Under the pieces are notes generated by a model. It was not told the DNA's origin, made no database searches, and saw nothing but the letters and a program-made list of their open reading frames with translations. 14,438 bases of DNA from assembly GCA_964412235.1 (NCBI GenBank), contig CAYPNT010000080.1:1-14438 (forward strand), in the 5' to 3' direction. Source of the stretch: JAYZQT01 sp964412235 (lineage in GTDB: Bacteria; Pseudomonadota; Alphaproteobacteria; MPNO01; UBA830). The position numbers and the translations under genes are program-made. This document shows positions 1 to 6,538 of this stretch, one piece after another. Within the stretch, counting starts at the first letter, position 1, and every line of letters begins with the position of its first letter.

Positions 1-809
1 ATAATGCCCATTTCGGTTTGGATGTTGCCTCTAAGGAGAGTGTTATTAGGGCTCACGAACTGTGCATCGCAAACAGGAATACGTATAAAATTCGAGCGGT
101 GGGTCAGGTCGACGATTACGGCGATCACGCAAGCTTCCTAATAGAAGATTTGGACGGAAATTTCTGGGAAATTCTAAACAATTTTCCGGACGGATACTCT
201 GCTAAATTTCCGGATACTAGTGAGTGCAACCTTTCCTATTCTTTACTTTCATTCCAAGAGCCTTCCCACGCATCACAAGACCAGAGAACTAATACCTCTC
301 TTCTCCCGACGAGCCTCATGTCTCACCTAACTGTGGAGGTGATCGACATCAATAAATCTCGTGGTTTTTATGAAAGACTTCTTGGGTTGGAGATGGTCGA
401 ACTCGGACCAAAGCGCTTGCTTGCCCGACTGAATAGTGTCGCAGTCTTGGATGTTATAGAGACAGACACAGAGGTCCGGGAACACAAAACTCACAATCAC
501 ATCGGGTTCGACGTCGCCGGCCCCGCAGAAGTGGACAGTGCGAGAGAAATCATTGTCACGCATCAAGACGACCTGGGTATCCGCCAAATACGAAAAATAA
601 GCAGTAGTCACGGGACCTACGGCTTCACTTTTATGGATCTAGATTTTAACGTTTGGCAGATAGAGGATTATCCACGCGGCGGATACTACTGGATGTTTGA
701 ACAGGGTGGCGACCTAAAAAACCCGTTTCAACCCAATGTACCGGGCGTTAAAGACTGGCACGAACTAATAAACCCTAATACGTATGAATACGACGCGCAG
801 CGGGCGTAA
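1..809 (+). CDS. VOC-superfamily (extradiol dioxygenase/glyoxalase-like) protein, 5' truncated
   Basis: The reading frame is open from the left edge (first full codon at 3), so the true start lies outside; the TTG at 18 is internal. The visible part holds the end of one beta-alpha-beta-beta-beta (VOC) module and a complete second one. Module 1 shows NAHFGLDV (His at 9-11) and NFWEIL (Glu at 168-170). Module 2 shows SHLTVEV (His at 324-326), HNHIGFDV (His at 498-500) and VWQIEDYP (Glu at 663-665). The latter three match the two-His, one-Glu metal site of type I extradiol dioxygenases. A C-terminal tail of about 45 residues rich in Gly, Tyr and Trp follows. Family knowledge suggests metal-dependent ring cleavage of a catechol-like compound in the cytoplasm; the exact substrate cannot be read from sequence. 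A glyoxalase or another VOC activity is possible. Confidence 0.85.
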   Translation, partial: NAHFGLDVASKESVIRAHELCIANRNTYKIRAVGQVDDYGDHASFLIEDLDGNFWEILNNFPDGYSAKFPDTSECNLSYSLLSFQEPSHASQDQRTNTSLLPTSLMSHLTVEVIDINKSRGFYERLLGLEMVELGPKRLLARLNSVAVLDVIETDTEVREHKTHNHIGFDVAGPAEVDSAREIIVTHQDDLGIRQIRKISSSHGTYGFTFMDLDFNVWQIEDYPRGGYYWMFEQGGDLKNPFQPNVPGVKDWHELINPNTYEYDAQRA

Positions 810-897
810 AAAAGTCGGGATGAAAAATCTGGCCGTTTGGTCTCCCAAAAGTGAATTTTCCGATTACGTCGTATTACGTTTTTATTTAGTATTGCCG

Positions 898-910
898 GTT
901 TGTTACAAAC
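898..910. promoter_or_regulatory. 13-bp palindrome upstream of the SnoaL-like gene
   Basis: The sequence GTTTGTTACAAAC is a perfect inverted repeat with 6-bp arms and a 1-base centre. It ends 22 bases before the ATG at 933, in the 123-base gap after the VOC gene. Its position fits an operator overlapping a promoter or leader. No regulator gene is visible in the window, so this is inference from symmetry and placement only. A clear -35/-10 pair was not found in this gap. Confidence 0.25.
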
Positions 911-932
911 TTAAAGGTACCAATACAGTCAC

Positions 933-1352
933 ATGAAAAACATGGATCAAATCTCAATACGGGATTCGTGCCAATCGTTGTCTATTCGGTTTGGTCGATT
1001 ACAAGATGAACGCAAGCACGACGACCTAGCCGGACTAATGACTGCAGATGCCACGTACGTGCGCTTGGGTGAAGAATTAAGCGTATCTGAATTCATAGCC
1101 TGGATAAAAACAACCCCTCCCAACGTAACCAGGCACGTTGTTACGCCGACAGAAGTTGATGTGTTAGATGCCCACACAGCTAAAGGTCTTACATATTACA
1201 CGATCTACCTCTACGGCGGAGAGGAAGGGGTCCCCTATCCCCTGGAGGGCCCCTTCGTTGTCGGCGAGTATCATGAGCTCTTTAAGCATACCGCCAGAGG
1301 ATGGAATATTCATCGACGCGAGGCGCGGATCATATTTAGAAAGCCTAAATAG
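933..1352 (+). CDS. SnoaL-like / NTF2-fold family protein
   Basis: The 139-residue product has the length and pattern of the SnoaL/NTF2 alpha+beta cone fold. An N-terminal helix carries the stretch LQDERKHDDLAGLMTADATY (residues 23-42), typical of this fold. Later comes RHVVTPTEVDVLDAHTAKGL (67-86), then beta strands to a basic end. Known members are small cyclases, isomerases, dehydratases or hydroxylase partners, often acting on polycyclic or aromatic substrates. The ATG at 933 is taken; a second in-frame ATG at 942 would shorten the product by three residues. The only ribosome-site-like sequence is AAAGG at 913-917, farther away than ideal. It follows the VOC gene on the same strand and may share its pathway. 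Family assignment is good, the reaction is unknown. Confidence 0.8.
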   Translation: MKNMDQISIRDSCQSLSIRFGRLQDERKHDDLAGLMTADATYVRLGEELSVSEFIAWIKTTPPNVTRHVVTPTEVDVLDAHTAKGLTYYTIYLYGGEEGVPYPLEGPFVVGEYHELFKHTARGWNIHRREARIIFRKPK

Positions 1353-1466
1353 TGGGTCGATAATAAAGATCCGAAATCCACGTACAGTACTATTGTAGTT
1401 TGGGATACCAGGCACACGTTCCTAAAAACGTGAATGTTGTGGAATCCAGGAGCAAAGTTTTAAGAC

Positions 1467-2021
1467 CTACCCAAAGGGATCCACTACCCCATCGGGTAGC
1501 GGTGCATGAAAACTATTCAATGTCAGTGCGACCATCGTATAAAAACCGAGTATCGCCACCAAGTCAATTACCTGTTCTTGGCCTAATATCTCAATAGCCT
1601 TATCGTAAGAGGAATCCGAAATAAACCGATCTTCGTAAAGTTCTTTTGCTAGATTGTAGACGCTTCTTTGCCGTTGATCACTAAATTGGGGTTCTAATCC
1701 CAATCGAATAGCCTCAACAGCTTTACCTTCGATGCCAGCCTCTACTGCGGCATCTGCGTGGGCATACCATTCATAACTTGCTGACCAAAACCGAGCAGTT
1801 ATCAGGATCCCAAGTTCCGATAGTTCTCTCGGGACACTTGTATTCATCCGCAGATGGCTGCCAAATTCGTTAGCTTTTTCCACTAAGTCGGGGTGCCTTA
1901 ACCAAATTGCGAACGGCCCACGTACGACCCCACCACGTGGTCCAGCAACTTCCTGAAATAATTGTTGCTGACGAGCCGTCATTTCGTTCGCATTAAGGTC
2001 GGGTATACGGGGTTGTCGCAT
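1467..2021 (-). CDS. carboxymuconolactone decarboxylase (CMD/AhpD-like) family protein
   Basis: The 184-residue all-alpha protein carries the CMD core at about residues 65-97 (RELSELGILITARFWSASYE, then WYAHADAAVEAGI). It has an N-terminal QLF..VAGPRGG..RGPF segment seen in proteobacterial CMD proteins. There is no CxxC, so it is not an AhpD-type peroxidase. It resembles the hydrolytic or decarboxylase-like branch, often called 4-carboxymuconolactone decarboxylase although substrates vary. The start is well supported: GAGGAG (2029-2034 on the complement) lies seven bases before the ATG. The gene starts two bases after the cupin stop, so the two are almost certainly cotranscribed. It converges with the SnoaL-like gene across a 114-base gap in which I see no convincing terminator. 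Confidence 0.88.
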   Translation of the reverse strand: MRQPRIPDLNANEMTARQQQLFQEVAGPRGGVVRGPFAIWLRHPDLVEKANEFGSHLRMNTSVPRELSELGILITARFWSASYEWYAHADAAVEAGIEGKAVEAIRLGLEPQFSDQRQRSVYNLAKELYEDRFISDSSYDKAIEILGQEQVIDLVAILGFYTMVALTLNSFHAPLPDGVVDPFG

Positions 2022-2023
2022 AT

Positions 2024-2539
2024 TTATTCTCCTCGTGGTTCGGCAGCGTTAGTACCGTGAGCAACCGGGTCCCCAATTCCAAGCGGGTCGGCGTCTAGTA
2101 ACACAAATGCAACCCGGGCGGGCAATTCATAACGGTTTACCCAAGCGTGGTTGGTACCCCGCTGCACCATCACGTCACCCGCGTTCATCGTAACCGTCGA
2201 ATTATCCATATCCATGTCAATTCTGCCACTAAGGCAAATCACATAATCGATGGATTCTGTTCGATGCATATTTGTTGGTACACCAGGCGGAAATTCGATC
2301 ACCGCAAACCGAGACCCATTTTGTGGTGGCTGGGTGCCAAGGACGCGAGCTCCCATGTCCTCAAAGCTATCACCAACAGAAATTTCCGCGGGGTTACGAT
2401 CCGTCGACCAAACCAAGGTAGAGACCGCACCATTTCCCGCTTTTTTTCTATTAGTTGCCACGTCATCAATAAAAACTTTTGCGACATGATCTTTATCGTG
2501 TCCCGTTACAATTCGTCGGATAGAAGGATTTTCTGCCAT
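2024..2539 (-). CDS. cupin-domain protein
   Basis: The 171-residue protein has one cupin barrel in its C-terminal half. Motif 1 is degenerate: G86..H92-R-T-E-S-I-D98-Y followed by LSG, so the usual HxH is reduced to a single His and the Glu position is Asp. Motif 2 is GDVMVQRGTNHAWVN (residues 121-135), giving His131 and Asn135. HRTxSIDY plus QRGTxHAW is a recognisable subfamily found beside catabolic genes, but its reaction is not known to me. An N-terminal part of about 75 residues precedes the barrel. The start is supported by AAGGAT six bases before the ATG (complement of 2546-2551). It leads a two-gene unit with the CMD gene. A 17-base sequence in its early codons (2492-2508) recurs upstream at 2571-2587. 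Confidence 0.85.
   Translation of the reverse strand: MAENPSIRRIVTGHDKDHVAKVFIDDVATNRKKAGNGAVSTLVWSTDRNPAEISVGDSFEDMGARVLGTQPPQNGSRFAVIEFPPGVPTNMHRTESIDYVICLSGRIDMDMDNSTVTMNAGDVMVQRGTNHAWVNRYELPARVAFVLLDADPLGIGDPVAHGTNAAEPRGE
2492..2508. repeat. 17-bp direct repeat, copy 1 (inside cupin gene)
   Basis: TTTATCGTGTCCCGTTA occurs here and again, identical, at 2571-2587, 79 bases away. This copy encodes codons around residues 11-16 of the cupin protein. Flanking bases differ on both sides, so the identity is limited to exactly 17 bases. Confidence 0.9.
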
Positions 2540-2570
2540 TAATCGATCCTTATTTTATGCTTATGTGCTG

Positions 2571-2587
2571 TTTATCGTGTCCCGTTA
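2571..2587. repeat. 17-bp direct repeat, copy 2 (upstream of cupin gene)
   Basis: This exact copy of the 17-base sequence at 2492-2508 lies 32 bases upstream of the cupin ATG, in the 171-base gap before the DUF35 gene. This is where a promoter for the cupin-CMD pair would sit. It could be an operator half of a two-site system flanking the start, or a small duplication. The rest of the gap (2540-2710) shows an ACCGTTTACGGT element at 2695-2706 and no other clear feature. Confidence 0.9.
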
Positions 2588-2710
2588 ATTTCTTACTCGG
2601 CAAGACTGGTCGGACTACTAAAACCCGAAGTTAGCAAAATAATCTACAGTGTCGTTAAGCGTTTTGACCATCTACGTTAGCGGATGATCATAATACCGTT
2701 TACGGTTCCC

Positions 2711-3091
2711 TTAAGCCGGCACAAACACTGGCAACATTCGTTCATCGAGCTCTCGATATACTAATCTTACCTCCATGCCTGATTTTACGCGGTCCACTGG
2801 ACAATCAACTACATTACTCATAAGGCGAACGTTTTCTTTTAAGGAAATTAAGGCAACGATGTACGGAACTCTGGATTTCCATCCCTCGTTTGGCCCATGC
2901 GGAAAATGGACAACAGAGTAGCTCCAAATCGTTCCCTCACCGCTTATCGGCCGGCTCTCAACGTCTTGAGACCAACAACTTGGGCAGAAGGGTCGTGGAT
3001 AGAAATAAAATTGATTGCACGGCGCGCAAAATGGAAGCTCCATTCGTCCCCGCTCGACCCCTTCCCAGTATGTATTATCTACTCGGGTCAT
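2711..3091 (-). CDS. DUF35 Zn-ribbon / OB-fold protein, thiolase partner
   Basis: The 126-residue product begins with a short helix, then a rubredoxin-like zinc ribbon with four cysteines (Cys22, Cys25, Cys36, Cys39; FCAPC and FCPSC). An OB-fold follows from about residue 50 (GEGTIWSYSVVHFP) to 112. This is the layout of DUF35 proteins, which bind thiolase-fold enzymes and in known cases (the ChsH2 DUF35 domain with the aldolase Ltp2) are needed for activity. The ATG at 3091 overlaps the thiolase-like stop as ATGA, indicating translational coupling. An upstream in-frame TTG at 3127 would add 12 residues inside the thiolase gene and is less likely. Pairing with the adjacent thiolase-like protein is inferred from this overlap. 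Confidence 0.9.
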   Translation of the reverse strand: MTRVDNTYWEGVERGRMELPFCAPCNQFYFYPRPFCPSCWSQDVESRPISGEGTIWSYSVVHFPHGPNEGWKSRVPYIVALISLKENVRLMSNVVDCPVDRVKSGMEVRLVYRELDERMLPVFVPA

Positions 3092-4257
3092 TCCCCGGCG
3101 CCCTTGCCTAAAAGCATCATTCCACAAATGGAAAATATGTTGCCATTACCTGAGACAGCAGCCACTTCTGCATTTTTCACCTGCCGCTCACCCGCGTGCC
3201 CGCGTAACTGCCTGACAGCCTCCAACAGATGCATCACTCCGCCCACGTGTCCCTGTGACATCAGTCCGCCGTGCGTATTCACTGGAAGTTCACCTCCTAT
3301 GGTAATACCTCCGCTTTCCACAAACTTGGATGTCTCTCCTGGCTCACAAAATCCAAGAGCCTCCATCGTAATAGGCACGGATGCCGTAAATCCGTCATGA
3401 ATCGTCAGCAGGTCAACATCATCGTGACCAATCTTTGCCTCCTCGAAGGCTTTTTCGCCGGCAACTCTCATTCCGAGCTCTGGAATATCCGGCGTCTGAC
3501 TTACAATTTTGTGGGTTACTTCGGTGCCTGTTCCGAGAACGCGCACTGGCTCAAAACCCACTCGTAATTTTTCAGTCTCTGCCCGGGATGCTATAACGAA
3601 CGCGCCGGCCCCGTCCACGACGGGCGAACAATCGAGCCTGCGAAACGGCTCAGCAATCCAGGGCGAGGCGCGGTAGTCTTCCATTGTAATAGGCTTACGA
3701 TAGGCAGCATTGCTGTTCAGTCGCGCATGGTCGCGCAACGTAACAGCGATCGGCCCAAAGGTACTTTCAGGTTCCAATCCATAAAGATCAAGATAGCGGC
3801 GGGCGAGAAGAGCATAAGAAACAACGAGGCTTGATCCAAAAGGTTCCTCGTATTCTTCCGTACCCTGTTTCATCTGTGCCAGAAACCCGTGTGTCCCAGG
3901 TGGACGGTGTGTTGCAGCATTGTCGCCATAGACACAAACGGCAACGGAAATACGCCCATCCTCTATAGCCGCAAAGGCGTTAAGTATCATCGTTATGAAG
4001 GCCACCGTTCCGCCCACATCCACGTTTTCTTGAAAGCGCGGTTTAAGCCCGAGAAATTCTACAACGCTTAAACCGTGCAATTGCATCGGCTGTATATAGG
4101 AACCCAAAGCATACACGGCATCTATTTTTGACTTTTCAATTCCCGCGTCAGCCACCGCTGATTGTACAGCCTCAGCTTGAAGTTCAAGCGCAGATCGCCC
4201 GGGGTGTTTACCAACTTTGGTCTCCCCGATACCAATAATGAAGCCTGGGTTTTTCAA
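3088..4257 (-). CDS. thiolase-fold protein without the N-terminal nucleophilic Cys (SCP-x/Ltp2-like)
   Basis: The 389-residue protein has normal thiolase length and both halves of the fold. Where thiolases carry the acyl-accepting Cys, this one reads VDVGGTVAF (residues 79-87) with no cysteine. The C-terminal region keeps NTHGGLMSQGHVGG (327-340), whose His337 corresponds to the usual GHP His. It ends with VSGNGNIFSICG (368-379) instead of the thiolase CxG motif. HDGFT (287-291) lies where Ltp2-type retro-aldolases usually have a tyrosine. This argues against ordinary thiolysis and for C-C cleavage of a CoA ester or a non-standard thiolase. The start is a TTG at 4257; an in-frame stop lies two codons upstream, so no ATG is available. 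It lies 55 bases after B2 and is coupled to the DUF35 gene. Confidence 0.85.
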   Translation of the reverse strand: MKNPGFIIGIGETKVGKHPGRSALELQAEAVQSAVADAGIEKSKIDAVYALGSYIQPMQLHGLSVVEFLGLKPRFQENVDVGGTVAFITMILNAFAAIEDGRISVAVCVYGDNAATHRPPGTHGFLAQMKQGTEEYEEPFGSSLVVSYALLARRYLDLYGLEPESTFGPIAVTLRDHARLNSNAAYRKPITMEDYRASPWIAEPFRRLDCSPVVDGAGAFVIASRAETEKLRVGFEPVRVLGTGTEVTHKIVSQTPDIPELGMRVAGEKAFEEAKIGHDDVDLLTIHDGFTASVPITMEALGFCEPGETSKFVESGGITIGGELPVNTHGGLMSQGHVGGVMHLLEAVRQLRGHAGERQVKNAEVAAVSGNGNIFSICGMMLLGKGAGE

Positions 4258-4312
4258 TGTTTAGCCACTCTTCTTGCGGGCGGTACCTCGTTAATGCGGG
4301 TTTGACGTTTAA

Positions 4313-6451
4313 TCACACGAGTTGTCCCCAAAAGGGTTTTCTATATTCAGGTACCCGTGGCTCCGGCCAATCACCGTAATACTCGATAATATCATCCCGC
4401 GGTCTTTTTTCTGACCAACCGTCTATAAAATCATCAAAACTTTTACCTTGTCTGAGGCGGGTCTGTCGCATTCGATTTCTGCGTTTTTCTGTTTTATCAG
4501 GATCGATCTCCAAAGAATCCGACACAAATAAAACACCATAAATTTTTTCTGCGATATCCTTCGTTATCATTTTGTCTACGAGATCTTTTCGGACGAGGTT
4601 CGGGTCACGTTCCAAAACGTCACCATAGCCCCCGCCGCCTCCCATGCTAAAAACCATCAAATCGCCCTCGGAAAACTTTTCCGTTGGCTGACCGGAAGCC
4701 TCTAATCTATAGTCTCCCGAGAGGTCCCGCTTGGTGATTAACTCATTTAATTCTAGGTCTATTGCTTCACCGCGCGACGTTTTCTCAAAGTAATCGCTGC
4801 CCTCTATTATAAACCGAGGGTTTGGTGGGCCCATGTATCCACCCATAATCCCGGGGTTATGGCTGATTTTATCCGCACTTCCCCAGGAATTAAGAAAACA
4901 ACCCATGTCGCCACAAGCGGTGGAAACCTCAACGAGTGAAGCACCGCCTCTATACATGCCATAACCATGATTATTCCGGTCAATTTTTCTACTCAGGACA
5001 AAATGTGGCAGACGCGTATCCATGTCCTCAACCTCTCCAGCGTCGGTGAATGGGCCCCAGAAAAAACCAATAGCACTCTCTCCGTCGCCGTCGAAACGTC
5101 CACCTTGACCAGCAGCATTGCACGTGCCTGTTATATTAGCGGAGTCATAGCCCAGACGGTTCACTCCGGCGAAAGTAAATACGTTTTGATTTCGTGAGTG
5201 TGGAGCCTGCACAGCGATGCGGTAGGGGCTCGAAAATAAAGCTTTAGAACCTAAGACGTGACACCCATTAGTCACACAGGCCGCTATCGAGGTCCCCATT
5301 CCGTGCGCGATTTCGTCCGTCGCGTTTGCTATTGACGGTCCTTCGATTAAATAGCGACAGGGTTCAAGCAATCCGGCGTTTGGTGGCAAACCACGGTAAA
5401 AATAGGAAAATAAGTATACAGCAGTGGCCGCACGTACCAAATGCCACGTCGCATGCATGGGACCCTGCCGGTTTTCAGGCGAAACCCCCTGCACCAGAAC
5501 GGTTACTGTATCACCCTCCTTAAATAAGGTGACCGGTATTCGGGTGAGACGTAATTTGCCACCGACATCGTCGTCATTAAACATTACTGCACGGAAAATA
5601 CCGTCGTTAAGTTCCAGGAGCCGACCCCGTGCCAGTGTCTCGGCGCGCGACAAGATCGTGCGCATTCCACCAACAACATATTCAGCGCCGCGTCTCTCAA
5701 TCTCTCTGGTAATACGACGATGCATCTGGAGAAGGGTTGCCACCCGTGATTTGAGATCGGACGAAAATACGAACGGGTTTCTTACCTCACCCGCTAACAT
5801 GTCCAACATATCTTGATTGAGGCGAAATTGATCACCGATACGCAGCATTGTTGCGTGAAAGCCCTCTTCGTAGCGTGTTTTGGCTTTCGCGTTAAAGCCA
5901 CCCGGCGTCGGAGACCCAGAATCACCCTGGTGTCCGCCACAGGTCACCCAAGCAACGTGCTGTCCACGGAAAAAAACAGGCATGGCCGTAAACATGTCGA
6001 AGGGGTGCACCCCACCTCCGAGTTCATCGTTAAAAAAATAAATATCTCCATCCGCCAGACCAACCGTTGGGTCCGGTTCATAATATTTCTTAGCGTACTT
6101 TAATTGGGCATTATTAAGCATTGTGTGAAAGTAAATACCGGTAGCTACCACGACCGGGTCACCTGAGGCCGTGAATATGCCGCAATTCATATCGCCCACC
6201 ATAATTGCCTCGGAGATTGATAAGGCCATATAGACGTCGCGCGCTTCTTCCGTTATCGCGGTAAGTTTGTGAAATAAAAGGTCAACGTCTACGTCGCTCA
6301 CCAGCCCCATGCCGTAACGCTCCACCTCCGTTACCGGCTCTAGCCCATGACTAATTAGTTCTGGATCAACACCTAGCCTGCGACCGTAGGCATCGCGTTC
6401 GTAGATTAAACCGTCATGTAATCGCGCGTATTTATCAAAGAGTTTACCCAT
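4313..6451 (-). CDS. HyuB-type carboxylase subunit B2 (acetone carboxylase alpha / acetophenone carboxylase beta homologue)
   Basis: The 712-residue protein belongs to the hydantoinase B/oxoprolinase family, which supplies the carboxylation or hydrolysis centre partnered with HyuA kinases. A metal-site pattern is visible as His149-x2-Asp152 (VHPFDM) and His174 (GGHQGD). This matches in spacing the His-x2-Asp...His Mn ligands described for the acetone carboxylase alpha subunit. GDMNCGIFTASGDPV and the C-terminal GGGGGYGDVLERDP are family hallmarks, and the protein ends in FWG plus three residues. I chose the ATG at 6451 because it gives MGKLF, aligning with MGRLF of B1 and making the lengths 712 and 713. 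A GTG at 6466 would add five residues. It follows A2 after 87 bases and overlaps a 19-codon leader ORF. Hydantoinase activity is less likely in this context. Confidence 0.9.
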   Translation of the reverse strand: MGKLFDKYARLHDGLIYERDAYGRRLGVDPELISHGLEPVTEVERYGMGLVSDVDVDLLFHKLTAITEEARDVYMALSISEAIMVGDMNCGIFTASGDPVVVATGIYFHTMLNNAQLKYAKKYYEPDPTVGLADGDIYFFNDELGGGVHPFDMFTAMPVFFRGQHVAWVTCGGHQGDSGSPTPGGFNAKAKTRYEEGFHATMLRIGDQFRLNQDMLDMLAGEVRNPFVFSSDLKSRVATLLQMHRRITREIERRGAEYVVGGMRTILSRAETLARGRLLELNDGIFRAVMFNDDDVGGKLRLTRIPVTLFKEGDTVTVLVQGVSPENRQGPMHATWHLVRAATAVYLFSYFYRGLPPNAGLLEPCRYLIEGPSIANATDEIAHGMGTSIAACVTNGCHVLGSKALFSSPYRIAVQAPHSRNQNVFTFAGVNRLGYDSANITGTCNAAGQGGRFDGDGESAIGFFWGPFTDAGEVEDMDTRLPHFVLSRKIDRNNHGYGMYRGGASLVEVSTACGDMGCFLNSWGSADKISHNPGIMGGYMGPPNPRFIIEGSDYFEKTSRGEAIDLELNELITKRDLSGDYRLEASGQPTEKFSEGDLMVFSMGGGGGYGDVLERDPNLVRKDLVDKMITKDIAEKIYGVLFVSDSLEIDPDKTEKRRNRMRQTRLRQGKSFDDFIDGWSEKRPRDDIIEYYGDWPEPRVPEYRKPFWGQLV

Positions 6452-6503
6452 TCGCGACAGACCCACACTTTTTTTGATCCAGCGCTGTTATTGTGGTTTT
6501 CAT
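6444..6503 (-). other. possible 19-codon leader ORF overlapping the B2 start
   Basis: In the 87-base gap between A2 and B2, an ATG at 6503 opens a short frame reading MKTTITALDQKKCGSVANG. Its TAA lies inside the first codons of B2 (ATGGGTAAA), so the two overlap by eight bases. The upstream GGAAAAAG is a weak ribosome site, but B2 itself has no clear Shine-Dalgarno sequence, so coupling from this mini-ORF is conceivable. It could also be chance. Confidence 0.25.
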
Positions 6504-6538
6504 ATTTCTTTTTCCGAAACTTCTCACTTCAAAAGCTC

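Noticed and set aside
327..611. A 94-codon open frame antisense to the VOC gene
   Set aside because: It lies wholly within the conserved second VOC module, shows no recognisable domain, and is a by-product of the real coding frame.
1415..1432. CACGTT/AACGTG hairpin in the convergent gap as a terminator
   Set aside because: The stem is only six pairs, not GC-rich, and no T-tract follows on either strand.
1484..1499. CTACCC/GGGTAG hairpin near the CMD stop
   Set aside because: It lies inside the coding sequence and lacks a T-tract, so it is probably incidental.
2147..2542. A 131-codon open frame opposite the cupin gene
   Set aside because: The cupin frame has clear motifs and a good ribosome site; the opposite frame has neither.
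2695..2706. ACCGTTTACGGT after the DUF35 stop as a terminator
   Set aside because: With a workable loop the stem is only four pairs and there is no run of T after it in the direction of transcription.
2897..3400. A 167-codon open frame opposite the DUF35 and thiolase-like genes
   Set aside because: It runs across two well-supported genes on the other strand and has no domain-like composition.
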